A stretch of DNA of 64,000 bases, taken from assembly GCA_023391285.1 (NCBI GenBank), contig JAEWBF010000067.1:11442-75441 (forward strand), in the 5' to 3' direction. The position numbers and the translations under genes are program-made. Of the stretch, positions 17,486 through 25,741 are shown one piece after another. Each line of letters begins with the position of its first letter. The stretch's first letter is position 1. Source of the DNA: Verrucomicrobiota bacterium (GTDB lineage Bacteria > Verrucomicrobiota > Verrucomicrobiia > Opitutales > Opitutaceae). The notes under the pieces were generated by a model. The model was given only the letters and a program-made list of their open reading frames with translations. It made no database searches and was not told the DNA's origin.

Positions 17486-20400
17486 ATGCCTCTCCCCCGT
17501 TTTCTCTCCTCCCGTTTTTCCCGCGTTCTTCTCACGATTTGCGCTCTGAGTCCGCTTTCGGCTGCCGCGCAGCCGACCGACGACGACGGCGTGATCGATC
17601 TGCTCTTCCTCGGTCACAGCCAGCGCGAGGGTCGCGGCTACCACTTGTCGCACGTCTTCGCGCCGATGCTCAGCCAGTCGCTGGGTCGCGAGAAAATCCG
17701 TCTGCGCTATGAGGAAGACGTGTCGGTGCTGAATCCCGAGGATCTCGCCAAAACCGACGTGCTCCTGATCTACGCGAATCACCAAACCCTCAGCCCGGAC
17801 CAGGAGAAAGCGTTGCTCGATTTCGTGAACCGCGGCGGCGGCTTCGTGCCGGTGCATTCCGCGAGTGCCTGTTTTGGACACTCGAAGGCCTACGTCGATC
17901 TCGTCGGCGCGCGTTTCAAGAGCCACGGCCTCGAAGCCTTCACCACGCGCATCGCCCCTGGCATGGAACGTCACCCCATTCTCGACGGCCTCAAAAACTT
18001 CGAGACCACCGACGAAACGTATGTCCACGCGGATCACAACACGGACCAACGCACCGTCCTGCTCCTGCGCGAAAACGAGCCGTGGACCTGGACCCGCACG
18101 CAAGGCCAGGGACGCGTCTTCTACACCGCTTACGGCCATGACGTCCGCACTTGGGCCCAACCCGCATTTCACGATCTCCTGGTCCGCGGCATTCTGTGGA
18201 GCGCCGGCGATGCCAAACGCGAAGCCAACCGCCGCCTCGTCGCCTCGCTGCCGAACATCAATTACACGCCGTCCGACACCATCCCGAACTACCGCCGGCA
18301 AACCCCGACGCCGCAGCTCGCGCAGCCCTTCTCCCCCGAGGAATCGCAAGCGCTCACGCTGACCCAACAGGAATTCGAACTCCAGCTCTTCGCCGCCGAA
18401 CCCGATATCGTGAAGCCCGTCGCTTTCGCCTGGGACGAGCGCGGTCGCTTGTTCGTCATCGAAACGGTCGATTACCCCAACGACGTCCGCGGCGGCAAAG
18501 GTGGCAACGATCGCATCGTCATCTGCGAAGACACGGACGGCGACGGCCGCGCGGACAGCTTCAAGACCTTCGCCGACGGCCTCAACATCCCCACCGGCCT
18601 CACTCCGCTCGACGGCGGCTGGGTCGTCGCGCAGGCGCCGTATTTCCTCTTTCTCAAAGACACGGACGGCGACGATCGCGCAGACGTGCGTTACGTTTTC
18701 AACGACGGCTGGGGCACGGAAGACACACACGCCGGCCCCTCGAACCTCCGTTACGGCCACGACAATCGCATCTGGGGCGCGGTCGGCTATTCGCGCATCA
18801 CCAAGTCCACCCAAGGCACGTTCGGCCAGGGCGTGTTCCGCATGGACGCCGACAACGGCCTGGTCGAACCCGTCGGCCTGTTCAGCAATAACACCTGGGG
18901 TCTCGGCATCAGCGAAGATTTCGAAATCTTCGGCTCCACCGCCAACAACGCTCCCGCGTGGCACGTTCCGCTCTGGCGCCGTTACACCTACGAGCGCCAC
19001 GATGGTCTCCCATCCCAACTCTCCGCGAAGATCGACGACTTTACCCAATTCTTCCCTGCGACGCACAACTACCTGCAAGTCGACGCCCACGGCCGTTACA
19101 CCGCCGGTTCCGGCTTCAATCTCTACACCGCGCGCGCCTTTCCGAAACGTTATTGGAACAGCGGAGCGTTCATCGGCGGTCCGACCGGTCACCTGCTCGG
19201 CCAGTTCTTCCTGAAGGAAAACGGTTCGACCTACGTCGCGCAAAATCGCGGTTCGACGATCGCGTCAGTCGACGAATGGTTCTCGCCAGTGTTCACCGAC
19301 GTGGGGCCCGACGGACAACTCTGGGTCGCCGACTGGTATAACTTCATCATCCAGCACAACCCGCGTCCGACGGTGGAATCCGCTGGCTTCGAAGCCAAGA
19401 TGGGCGCGGGCAACGCGCACGAGAATCCGCTGCGCGATCGCAAGCACGGCCGCATCTATCGTCTTGTCGCGAAAGGCTCCTCGCCCGCCCCCAAGCTCGA
19501 CCTGAGCAATGCGTCCACCGCCGACCTGATCGCCGCACTCGCCAACGACAATCTGTTCTGGCGGCTCACCGCGCAGCGTAAACTCGTGCGCGAACACCGC
19601 CGTGAGGCGATTCCCGCGCTGCGCGAAATCGTGCTCTCCGATCGCACCGTCGACGAAATCGGGCTCAACCCGCGCGTGATTCACGCGATCTGGACGCTGC
19701 AGGGCCTCGGCGACTTCGACGCGGCCAACGCCGAAAACGAGCCGATCGCCCGCGCCGCGCTCTCCCATCCCTCGGCGGCCGTGCGCAAGAACGCCGTCAT
19801 GGCCCTCACCGATCATGGCGGCGACGCTGCGCTGAAACTTGCCGCCTCCTTGATCGACGACGCCGATCCGAAGACGCGCTTGAAATCCGTCATCGCGCTC
19901 GGACTGCTCCCCGCCTCGGCCGAGACCGCGAAAGCGCTTTTCGCGCGTCGCGCCTCGCTCGCCGAAGATCCGTGGATTCGGCGCGCGTTCGGGCATGCGG
20001 TCCTGGAAAACGAACGCTTCTACGGGGCGGAGTTGCTCAACACCGCGAACGCCACGCAAGGCGACCCGCGCCGGTTCTACACCAACGTCGAGGAGATGCC
20101 CGACTACCTCGTGTTGAAACGGCATCTCGCCGCGCTCGACGGCAATTATGAGGCGGCTCTCGGCGAATGGCAGAAGCTTCCCGAGTCCACGATTAGCCTC
20201 ATCAGCCTCGCGCTCCTCGAAGCATGGAAGTCGAAGGTGCTCACGCCAGAGGCGAACGACGTGGCATTTCTTCAACAGCTGATCGAGCGCTCCGATGCCG
20301 ACACGCAAATGCGGCTCAAGCTGCGCGCGCAGGGGCTCGCGTTGACGTTCAGCAAGATCGAGGAAAAGGCGTTCGCCGACTTCGTCGCTAACAACACCTT

Positions 20401-21007
20401 TCAACCCGTGATCTCGACCTGGGGCTCGCGCAACCGTGGCGAAGAGCTCTTCGCCCAGCATTGCGTCGCATGCCACGGCGGATCCGCGCAAGGCGACTAC
20501 GGCCTGGGCGCACCGTCGCTTGCCGGGATGGAGAATTGGTATGTGCAGACGCAACTGCAGAAGTTTCACCAGGGGCTTCGCGGCACGCATTTCAAGAATC
20601 CGCGCGGCATCTCGATGCGCAGCGCGTTGGAGTTCCTCAACGGAGAACCCAGCCCGAATCGCGAAATCTCGCACCTTGCCCACTACCTCGCGAGCCTGCC
20701 GGAGACCACCCCCGCGGTCACCATCGAAGGCGATGCCGCTCGTGGCCAAGCCCTCTATGCCACGTGCGCCGCGTGCCACGGCAACAAAGCCGAGGGCAAT
20801 CGCGAACTGAACGCGCCGAAACTCACCGGCAAACAAGATTGGTATCTGCTCCGCCACCTCGAAGCGTTTCGCGACGACGTGCGCGGCGCCGATCCGCGCG
20901 ATGTCACGGGCGCCCAAATGGCCGCAATGGCGAAGACCGTCCCCGACGATCAGGGCATGCGCGATCTCGTCCGCTACATCCAGACGCTGAACGCAACGCA
21001 ACCGTGA
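17486..21007 (+). CDS. ThuA / membrane-bound dehydrogenase / HEAT / di-heme cytochrome c fusion protein
   Basis: 1173-residue exported redox protein with a signal peptide about 1-29. Order of domains: ThuA-like (about 37-245, LFLGHSQREGRGYH to ILWSAGD); six-bladed propeller of the planctomycete-type membrane-bound dehydrogenase family (about 286-665, with VAFAWDERGRLFVIETVDYP and DTDGDGRAD motifs); HEAT-like repeats (about 675-900); then two cytochrome c domains with heme motifs CVACH at 993-997 and CAACH at 1094-1098. Likely oxidises a sugar or sugar-derived compound in the periplasm and passes electrons out through its own hemes. It sits 16 nt after the epimerase-like gene. Having both heme domains and ThuA on one chain is notable; substrate unknown. 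Confidence 0.85.
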   Translation: MPLPRFLSSRFSRVLLTICALSPLSAAAQPTDDDGVIDLLFLGHSQREGRGYHLSHVFAPMLSQSLGREKIRLRYEEDVSVLNPEDLAKTDVLLIYANHQTLSPDQEKALLDFVNRGGGFVPVHSASACFGHSKAYVDLVGARFKSHGLEAFTTRIAPGMERHPILDGLKNFETTDETYVHADHNTDQRTVLLLRENEPWTWTRTQGQGRVFYTAYGHDVRTWAQPAFHDLLVRGILWSAGDAKREANRRLVASLPNINYTPSDTIPNYRRQTPTPQLAQPFSPEESQALTLTQQEFELQLFAAEPDIVKPVAFAWDERGRLFVIETVDYPNDVRGGKGGNDRIVICEDTDGDGRADSFKTFADGLNIPTGLTPLDGGWVVAQAPYFLFLKDTDGDDRADVRYVFNDGWGTEDTHAGPSNLRYGHDNRIWGAVGYSRITKSTQGTFGQGVFRMDADNGLVEPVGLFSNNTWGLGISEDFEIFGSTANNAPAWHVPLWRRYTYERHDGLPSQLSAKIDDFTQFFPATHNYLQVDAHGRYTAGSGFNLYTARAFPKRYWNSGAFIGGPTGHLLGQFFLKENGSTYVAQNRGSTIASVDEWFSPVFTDVGPDGQLWVADWYNFIIQHNPRPTVESAGFEAKMGAGNAHENPLRDRKHGRIYRLVAKGSSPAPKLDLSNASTADLIAALANDNLFWRLTAQRKLVREHRREAIPALREIVLSDRTVDEIGLNPRVIHAIWTLQGLGDFDAANAENEPIARAALSHPSAAVRKNAVMALTDHGGDAALKLAASLIDDADPKTRLKSVIALGLLPASAETAKALFARRASLAEDPWIRRAFGHAVLENERFYGAELLNTANATQGDPRRFYTNVEEMPDYLVLKRHLAALDGNYEAALGEWQKLPESTISLISLALLEAWKSKVLTPEANDVAFLQQLIERSDADTQMRLKLRAQGLALTFSKIEEKAFADFVANNTFQPVISTWGSRNRGEELFAQHCVACHGGSAQGDYGLGAPSLAGMENWYVQTQLQKFHQGLRGTHFKNPRGISMRSALEFLNGEPSPNREISHLAHYLASLPETTPAVTIEGDAARGQALYATCAACHGNKAEGNRELNAPKLTGKQDWYLLRHLEAFRDDVRGADPRDVTGAQMAAMAKTVPDDQGMRDLVRYIQTLNATQP

Positions 21008-21020
21008 TCCGGCGGTAGAC

Positions 21021-21830
21021 TCAGCGAACTTCGCGGATCTCGGTGTTTCGTCCTGGAGCGCTTGTTGATTCCCCGCCGGGCTCGAACTCGAGCACCTCCA
21101 GGTCGCCCATTTCCACCACGCCTCGCCGCGCTTCGTTCGCGTCGCGGAGAACAGGTGAATCCGCGGCGCGTCCGATATCCGGACCTGCCGCCACGAGCAT
21201 CGCCGGCAGCGCCGCCGCCATCGACTTTCCGTTCGCTGTGAGCGCGATGCGCGTTTGCCAATAGACGATCGGCTCCGGCGTGTCCGCCGACTCGTATTCG
21301 AACGCCGTCACGATGATGCCGTAGTTCGAGGTGCTCGCTCCATCGAGAATCGCTTCGATCGTGCGCGACCGAAAGCCGCGACGCCACACTTCGGGCCCAA
21401 GCATGCCCGGAAAACTGGGAGCGGCGATGTCCTGCTCGGGGTTGTAGCCGAGAAACCACAAGAGGTCGCCACTCGAGGGCTGAAGATAACCCCATTGCAC
21501 GACGAGATAGAGCGTCGGTTCGTGAACGCCAGGAGTGGCGCCAAGGTAGCCCTGTTTCGCGAGCACCTTCGCGACGAAGCGAGTCATCTCCTCCTCGTCC
21601 GGCAACGTATCGCCGCGCAACGAGCCCAGCTTCGCGCCGAGTGAACGCCCAAGATAGTAAACCGGCTCACTCGGGCTCGGCGGCTCGAGCTTGCGGCCTT
21701 CCGGCGTGGTGTCGGTTGCGACAATCACGTCGCCCCACGAATTCGAAAACAGGTTGAACCCGGCTGCCGCCGGAACTCCCCAAGCGAGCGCGAGCGCCAT
21801 CATCGCGGAAGCAGTCCGGAAAACGATCAT
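21021..21830 (-). CDS. conserved exported protein of unknown function
   Basis: 269 residues with a clear signal peptide (MIVFRTASAMMALALAWGVPAAAG). The mature part alternates beta-strand-like segments (EPTLYLVVQWGYLQP, YGIIVTAFEYE, IVYWQTRIALTANG) and ends in a polar tail. I do not recognise a family; the pattern recalls small periplasmic DUF4136-like lipoprotein folds but has no lipobox. Convergent with the cytochrome fusion gene, stop to stop 13 nt apart. Its function is unknown. Confidence 0.7.
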   Translation of the reverse strand: MIVFRTASAMMALALAWGVPAAAGFNLFSNSWGDVIVATDTTPEGRKLEPPSPSEPVYYLGRSLGAKLGSLRGDTLPDEEEMTRFVAKVLAKQGYLGATPGVHEPTLYLVVQWGYLQPSSGDLLWFLGYNPEQDIAAPSFPGMLGPEVWRRGFRSRTIEAILDGASTSNYGIIVTAFEYESADTPEPIVYWQTRIALTANGKSMAAALPAMLVAAGPDIGRAADSPVLRDANEARRGVVEMGDLEVLEFEPGGESTSAPGRNTEIREVR

Positions 21831-21898
21831 GGCGCGGACTCTGATCGAGGTTCGCAGCCGAGTCTAGAATTCGTGTCGTGAGACGCCTTCCACACTCC

Positions 21899-21994
21899 TG
21901 TCATTCTGAGCGAAGCGAAAAATCCATGGTGCGCTCCCCCACCGCATCCGGCAGCGAGGCACGAAGTGAATTCTTCGCTTCGCTCGAAATGACA
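21899..21994. repeat. REP-like inverted repeat with 27-base arms
   Basis: Left arm 21899-21925 and right arm 21968-21994 are near-perfect reverse complements sharing the core GAGCGAAGCGAA and the ends TGTCATT/AATGACA, around a 42-base loop. It sits in the gap upstream of the exported-protein gene. The core is of a type scattered between genes in many environmental genomes. A second element with the same outer CATTC...GAATG plan lies at 55223-55334. Confidence 0.8.
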
Positions 21995-22030
21995 ATCACG
22001 GCGAGGTCCGGCTGCAACCGAACCGCGAAC

Positions 22031-23587
22031 TCAATCCGCCCAGGCCGTGCCTTCGGGTGTGCGGCGCCAGGCGAAATACTCGTCGAGCGTTTCGAGGCCG
22101 TTTGCACTGGGCACGACGCCGACAGTCGCGCCGTTGCGAAAATGCATGATCTTTCCGCCGCGTTCAGAAAAACGCGGCCAAAGCGGCACGCCCGGCCCAT
22201 TCGGATTGGCGCGTTTCGCGAAATTCGTCCAGTAGGTCGCGACGATCTCTGACATCGCGAGGTCCTCGGCCGTGGTTTCGGGTTTCTCGCGGTCGAGCGT
22301 CTGGAAAACATACGGCACGTCCACGCCGTGCGGCATCCCATGATCGGCCTGCGGCGAATCGGCGGGGCGGTCCGGATGCTGATCGAAATAGTAGTAGAAC
22401 ACGTCCGTCTTGCCCGTGCGCGCCTGCAGCCGGGCCCAGCTCCAAGTCTGCCAGCCGAACGCCGCGTCGCGCATCAGATCGCGCGCGGTCTTCGTCACGC
22501 GGTCGCCGTCCGGCGGATATGCTTCCATCAATCGCTCGGCGAAGGGGCCGTAGCGTTTCTTCACGTTCGCGGCATATTCGGACGCGTCTTTGTCCCGCGC
22601 GAAGCTCAGGCCTTCGTCGGAGTTGTAGCCGACGAGGATCGGCACGTCGTTGTATTTTCCCGCCGAATACAGCTTGTGCTGGTCGTCGGGGATGATCCAG
22701 CCGTCGACGATCGGCCACGCGGCGCCGCTGCCCCACCCGGCCGGCAGTTTCTCCGGCGGCAGTTTGCGCAGCTCTGCGATCGACGACACGCCGGCTTTCT
22801 GCGCGTAGGCGACTCCCGATTCCTCGGCTTGCGCGAGCGTGCGCATGTTCTCTCCGGGATAAGTCGTGGGACGCGTCGGCCCGAACGAACCGCCGCTCTG
22901 CGAAATCGCGCCGTGAAACAGCCCCTGCGCTTCGGGCGAAGCGCAGAGCATGCTCACCGCAATGCCACCGGCGGATTCGCCGAAAATCGTCACGCGGTCC
23001 GGATCGCCGCCAAACGCTGCGATGTTGTTCTTCACCCAGCGCAGGCCGGCAATCATGTCCTGCAAGCCGTAGTTGCCGGAAACCTTGTGCGGCGACTCCC
23101 TGCTCAGCTCCGGGTGCGCGAGAAACCCGAGCGGGCCGACGCGATAGTTGATCGTGACGAGCACGACGCCCTTCCGCGCGAGATGTTCGCCGTTGTGCGT
23201 CGGCGTCGAATTCGACCCGAACGAAAACCCGCCGCCGTAGATCCACACGAGCACGGGCACGCGTTCCGACGCCGATTTGGCCGGCGTCCAGATATTCAGA
23301 TAAAGGCAGTCCTCGCTGACGTTTCCTTTGCCGTCGCCCTGGTAAGGATCGGCCGCGAACGCGGCCGTTTCACGCACACCGTCCCATTTCGCGGGCGGCT
23401 GCGGCGCGCGCCAGCGGAGTTCTCCCACCGGCGGCGCGGCGAAGGGAATGCCGCGATACACCATGAGATCCTTTTCAGCGACACCTTGGACGCGGCCGTA
23501 TTCCGTCGCCACGGGCGCCGGCGCGGAGGTTTGCGCGAAGAGATTCGCGGCCAGCGCCGCGAACAGAACGAAGCTCTTGAGATTCAT
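22031..23587 (-). CDS. exported type-B carboxylesterase
   Basis: 518 residues from ATG 23587, where a signal peptide starts (MNLKSFVLFAALAANLFA). Carboxylesterase/lipase family: YRGIPFAAPPVGELRW, SEDCLYLNIW, oxyanion WIYGGGFSFG, nucleophile S205 in FGESAGG, Glu in YNSDEG and His in DHGMPHGVDVPY. Length is normal for the family. It starts 13 nt from the stop of the CE1 gene upstream, so it is likely in the same transcript. Probable role is hydrolysis of aromatic or acetyl esters released from hemicellulose. Confidence 0.88.
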   Translation of the reverse strand: MNLKSFVLFAALAANLFAQTSAPAPVATEYGRVQGVAEKDLMVYRGIPFAAPPVGELRWRAPQPPAKWDGVRETAAFAADPYQGDGKGNVSEDCLYLNIWTPAKSASERVPVLVWIYGGGFSFGSNSTPTHNGEHLARKGVVLVTINYRVGPLGFLAHPELSRESPHKVSGNYGLQDMIAGLRWVKNNIAAFGGDPDRVTIFGESAGGIAVSMLCASPEAQGLFHGAISQSGGSFGPTRPTTYPGENMRTLAQAEESGVAYAQKAGVSSIAELRKLPPEKLPAGWGSGAAWPIVDGWIIPDDQHKLYSAGKYNDVPILVGYNSDEGLSFARDKDASEYAANVKKRYGPFAERLMEAYPPDGDRVTKTARDLMRDAAFGWQTWSWARLQARTGKTDVFYYYFDQHPDRPADSPQADHGMPHGVDVPYVFQTLDREKPETTAEDLAMSEIVATYWTNFAKRANPNGPGVPLWPRFSERGGKIMHFRNGATVGVVPSANGLETLDEYFAWRRTPEGTAWAD

Positions 23588-23600
23588 CGTCGAAGAAGAC

Positions 23601-24791
23601 TCAGCGTTGGCGCCAGAGATTTGGCAGGAAACGCTCGTGCAGCAGATGCCGCCAGGTCGCCCAATCGTGAGCGCCGTATCCGCCGGCATAATACTCATGC
23701 TCGATCCCGTGCTTCACGAGCGCCTGGCGAAGGTTCTCGCTGCGTTCGCCGAAGCGGCCTTGTGCTTCGACCGAGCCCAGACCGACGAAGAGGTAGTCGA
23801 TCTTCGCGTTGACGTCGGGCGTGTTAAGGAAGGTGGCAAAGGACTTTTCGGTATCGTTGTCGCCCGCGCTGAGCACTCCGAAGTTGGCGAACAGGTCCAG
23901 GGAGTTGAAACCCACGAACATCGTGTGGCGCCCACCCATCGAGAGGCCGGACAACGCGCGGCCTTTCGGGTCGCGCCGGACGGAATATTCGCGCTCCACG
24001 AGCGGAATGACGTGCTGACGGAGCTCGGCTTCGAATTTCTCGAAGGTGAGTTCGACGTGCTTCGGGTGATTGCGGTGCACCACCTGGTTGTTGGGAATCA
24101 CGATGACCATCGGCTCCGCCTTCTTCTCGGCGAGCAGGTTGTCCATGATGAAGTTCACGCGACCGTCGTAGATCCAGTTGTGTGGAAGTTCGCCGCTGCC
24201 GCCCACGAGATAGAGCACGGGATAGGTTTTCGAGCGGTCGTAACCCGGCGGCGTGTAAACGAAGAGGTCGCGTTCACCCTGCGTGACGTCGGAGCGGTAG
24301 ATATGGCGCGTGATGGCGCCGTGCGGAACATTGCGCGCGTCGTAATACGCGGGACCATCGCCGTGCACGATGAGTTGGCTATAGGGCGGCATGCCGGTGA
24401 AGGCGGCTTGAGTGTTGCTCGGGTCCGCAACCTGCACGCCATCGATGCGAATCAGATAGGCATAGATGTCGGGACGCAGCGGGCCGATCGTCAGCGTCCA
24501 GATGCCGTCATCGCCTTTCGTGAACGGCAGTGTTTGGCCCCAGTTGCGTCCTACCGCGACCAATACGGCGCCGTTGAGTTCGACTGTCTTTGCCTCGGGC
24601 GCCTTCACGCGGAAGGTGACCCGGCGATCGTCGTGCACCTCGGGCGAGTTCAGCGGCGCGCTGAAGGGAATGAGGTTCTCTTTGTTTCGCTGCGGATCCC
24701 AGTCGAGATTGACGTTCGCTTGTTGCGCCGAGGCGAGCGCGGGGGCGAAGAGAACGAACGCAGTGAGGAGAAACTTGGGGTAAGCATTCAT
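23601..24791 (-). CDS. CE1-type esterase with N-terminal early-set domain
   Basis: 396 residues from ATG 24791 (signal MNAYPKFLLTAFVLFAPALA); the open frame extends upstream into the inverted repeat, which would be spurious. Early-set domain about 45-125 (RRVTFRVKAPEAKTVELNG), then CE1: TYPVLYLVGGSGELPHNW, nucleophile S284 in GLSMGGRH, His in GAHDWATWRH. It is the fourth CE1 in the window and paralogous to 10587 and 12547. Placed between the EstC-like gene and the carboxylesterase, echoing the CE1/EstC order at 10.5-13.8 kb. Confidence 0.87.
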   Translation of the reverse strand: MNAYPKFLLTAFVLFAPALASAQQANVNLDWDPQRNKENLIPFSAPLNSPEVHDDRRVTFRVKAPEAKTVELNGAVLVAVGRNWGQTLPFTKGDDGIWTLTIGPLRPDIYAYLIRIDGVQVADPSNTQAAFTGMPPYSQLIVHGDGPAYYDARNVPHGAITRHIYRSDVTQGERDLFVYTPPGYDRSKTYPVLYLVGGSGELPHNWIYDGRVNFIMDNLLAEKKAEPMVIVIPNNQVVHRNHPKHVELTFEKFEAELRQHVIPLVEREYSVRRDPKGRALSGLSMGGRHTMFVGFNSLDLFANFGVLSAGDNDTEKSFATFLNTPDVNAKIDYLFVGLGSVEAQGRFGERSENLRQALVKHGIEHEYYAGGYGAHDWATWRHLLHERFLPNLWRQR

Positions 24792-24810
24792 CGGAAGGAA
24801 ATTAATTGGG

Positions 24811-24900
24811 ACCACGAATGGACACGAATTCACACGAATAGACGTCCCAGACATCGATCCGCGGTGCATCTATTCGTGTGAATTCGTGTCCATTCGTGGT
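24811..24900. repeat. perfect 32-base inverted repeat between esterase genes
   Basis: Arms 24811-24842 and 24869-24900 are exact reverse complements around a 26-base loop; the arm begins ACCACGAATGGACACGAAT and contains three ACACGAAT-like units. It fills the gap between the EstC-like stop and the CE1 start. A related half-element occurs at 61331-61359. It may act as a REP-type mRNA stabiliser or partial terminator within the operon. Confidence 0.85.
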
Positions 24901-24911
24901 TCTTCAATGCA

Positions 24912-25709
24912 TTATTTCGCAACGGGCGAATTCCGGTCGTTCACCGCTTCGAGCATGAGCACCGACAATCCCTTCGGGTCTTCGAGCATCGCGGTGTGGG
25001 AGCCGGGGAAAGTGCGCACGGTCCAGCCGCGGGCGACCGCGTTCTTCCAATTCTGGTCGCGTGCGGCACGTTCTTTGGGGTCCTGGTCGGCGGCGATGAA
25101 CGGCACGTAGGTGACGTTGAGCTTGAATGCCGCGGGATTATTGTAGGCGACGGGCTCGGTCGACGTGCCGATCGGATGGCCGACATTGTGCGGATACTTC
25201 GTCGGATTCTCGTTCAGCCAGGGCTGCATACGCCGGCCATTTTTCACCACCATGTCCGCCGGCGGACCACCTTGGCGGGAGAAACCGCTTTCGCCGTCGT
25301 TGGGCACGGCGGCATCGAAGAACATCACGTGCCGGATGCGTTCGGGAATGCGATTCATTACTCCCGTGATCACACGTCCGCCGTAGCTGTGGCCGGTGAG
25401 CACGACGTCGTGCAGATCCTCGAAGAGGATCGTGTTCACCACGTCGTTGATGTGCGTGGTGAGGTTCACGCCTTCGGCGCTGAGGTGCGAACGCTCACCG
25501 AGCGCAGTCAGCGTGACGCGGTAAACCGTGTGGCCTTTTTCGAGAAGATATTTGCCGGTTTCCTTCCATTCGTAGCCGCCTGCGGTTGCGCCGTGAACGA
25601 TGACGAAGGTGTATTTCTCCGACTGTTCGGCGGCGCGAACGAAGTTGGGAGCGAGCGCGAGGACGCTCGCGAAAAGGACGACAGCCAACCGGTAGGGTAT
25701 CCGTTTCAT
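24912..25709 (-). CDS. exported EstC-like alpha/beta hydrolase
   Basis: 265 residues from ATG 25709, where the signal starts (MKRIPYRLAVVLFASVLALA). Same family as the gene at 11713: VIVHGATAGGYEW, TALGERSHLS, NDVVNTILFEDLHDVVL, nucleophile S108 in GHSYGG, FFDAAVPNDGES, His in PGSHTAMLEDP. Follows GH51 on the same strand with a 32-nt gap. Probably an ester-removing partner of the arabinofuranosidase; the acyl group is unknown. Confidence 0.85.
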   Translation of the reverse strand: MKRIPYRLAVVLFASVLALAPNFVRAAEQSEKYTFVIVHGATAGGYEWKETGKYLLEKGHTVYRVTLTALGERSHLSAEGVNLTTHINDVVNTILFEDLHDVVLTGHSYGGRVITGVMNRIPERIRHVMFFDAAVPNDGESGFSRQGGPPADMVVKNGRRMQPWLNENPTKYPHNVGHPIGTSTEPVAYNNPAAFKLNVTYVPFIAADQDPKERAARDQNWKNAVARGWTVRTFPGSHTAMLEDPKGLSVLMLEAVNDRNSPVAK

Positions 25710-25741
25710 GGGGGCAACAGGGGTTGAGACCAAAGCTCCGG

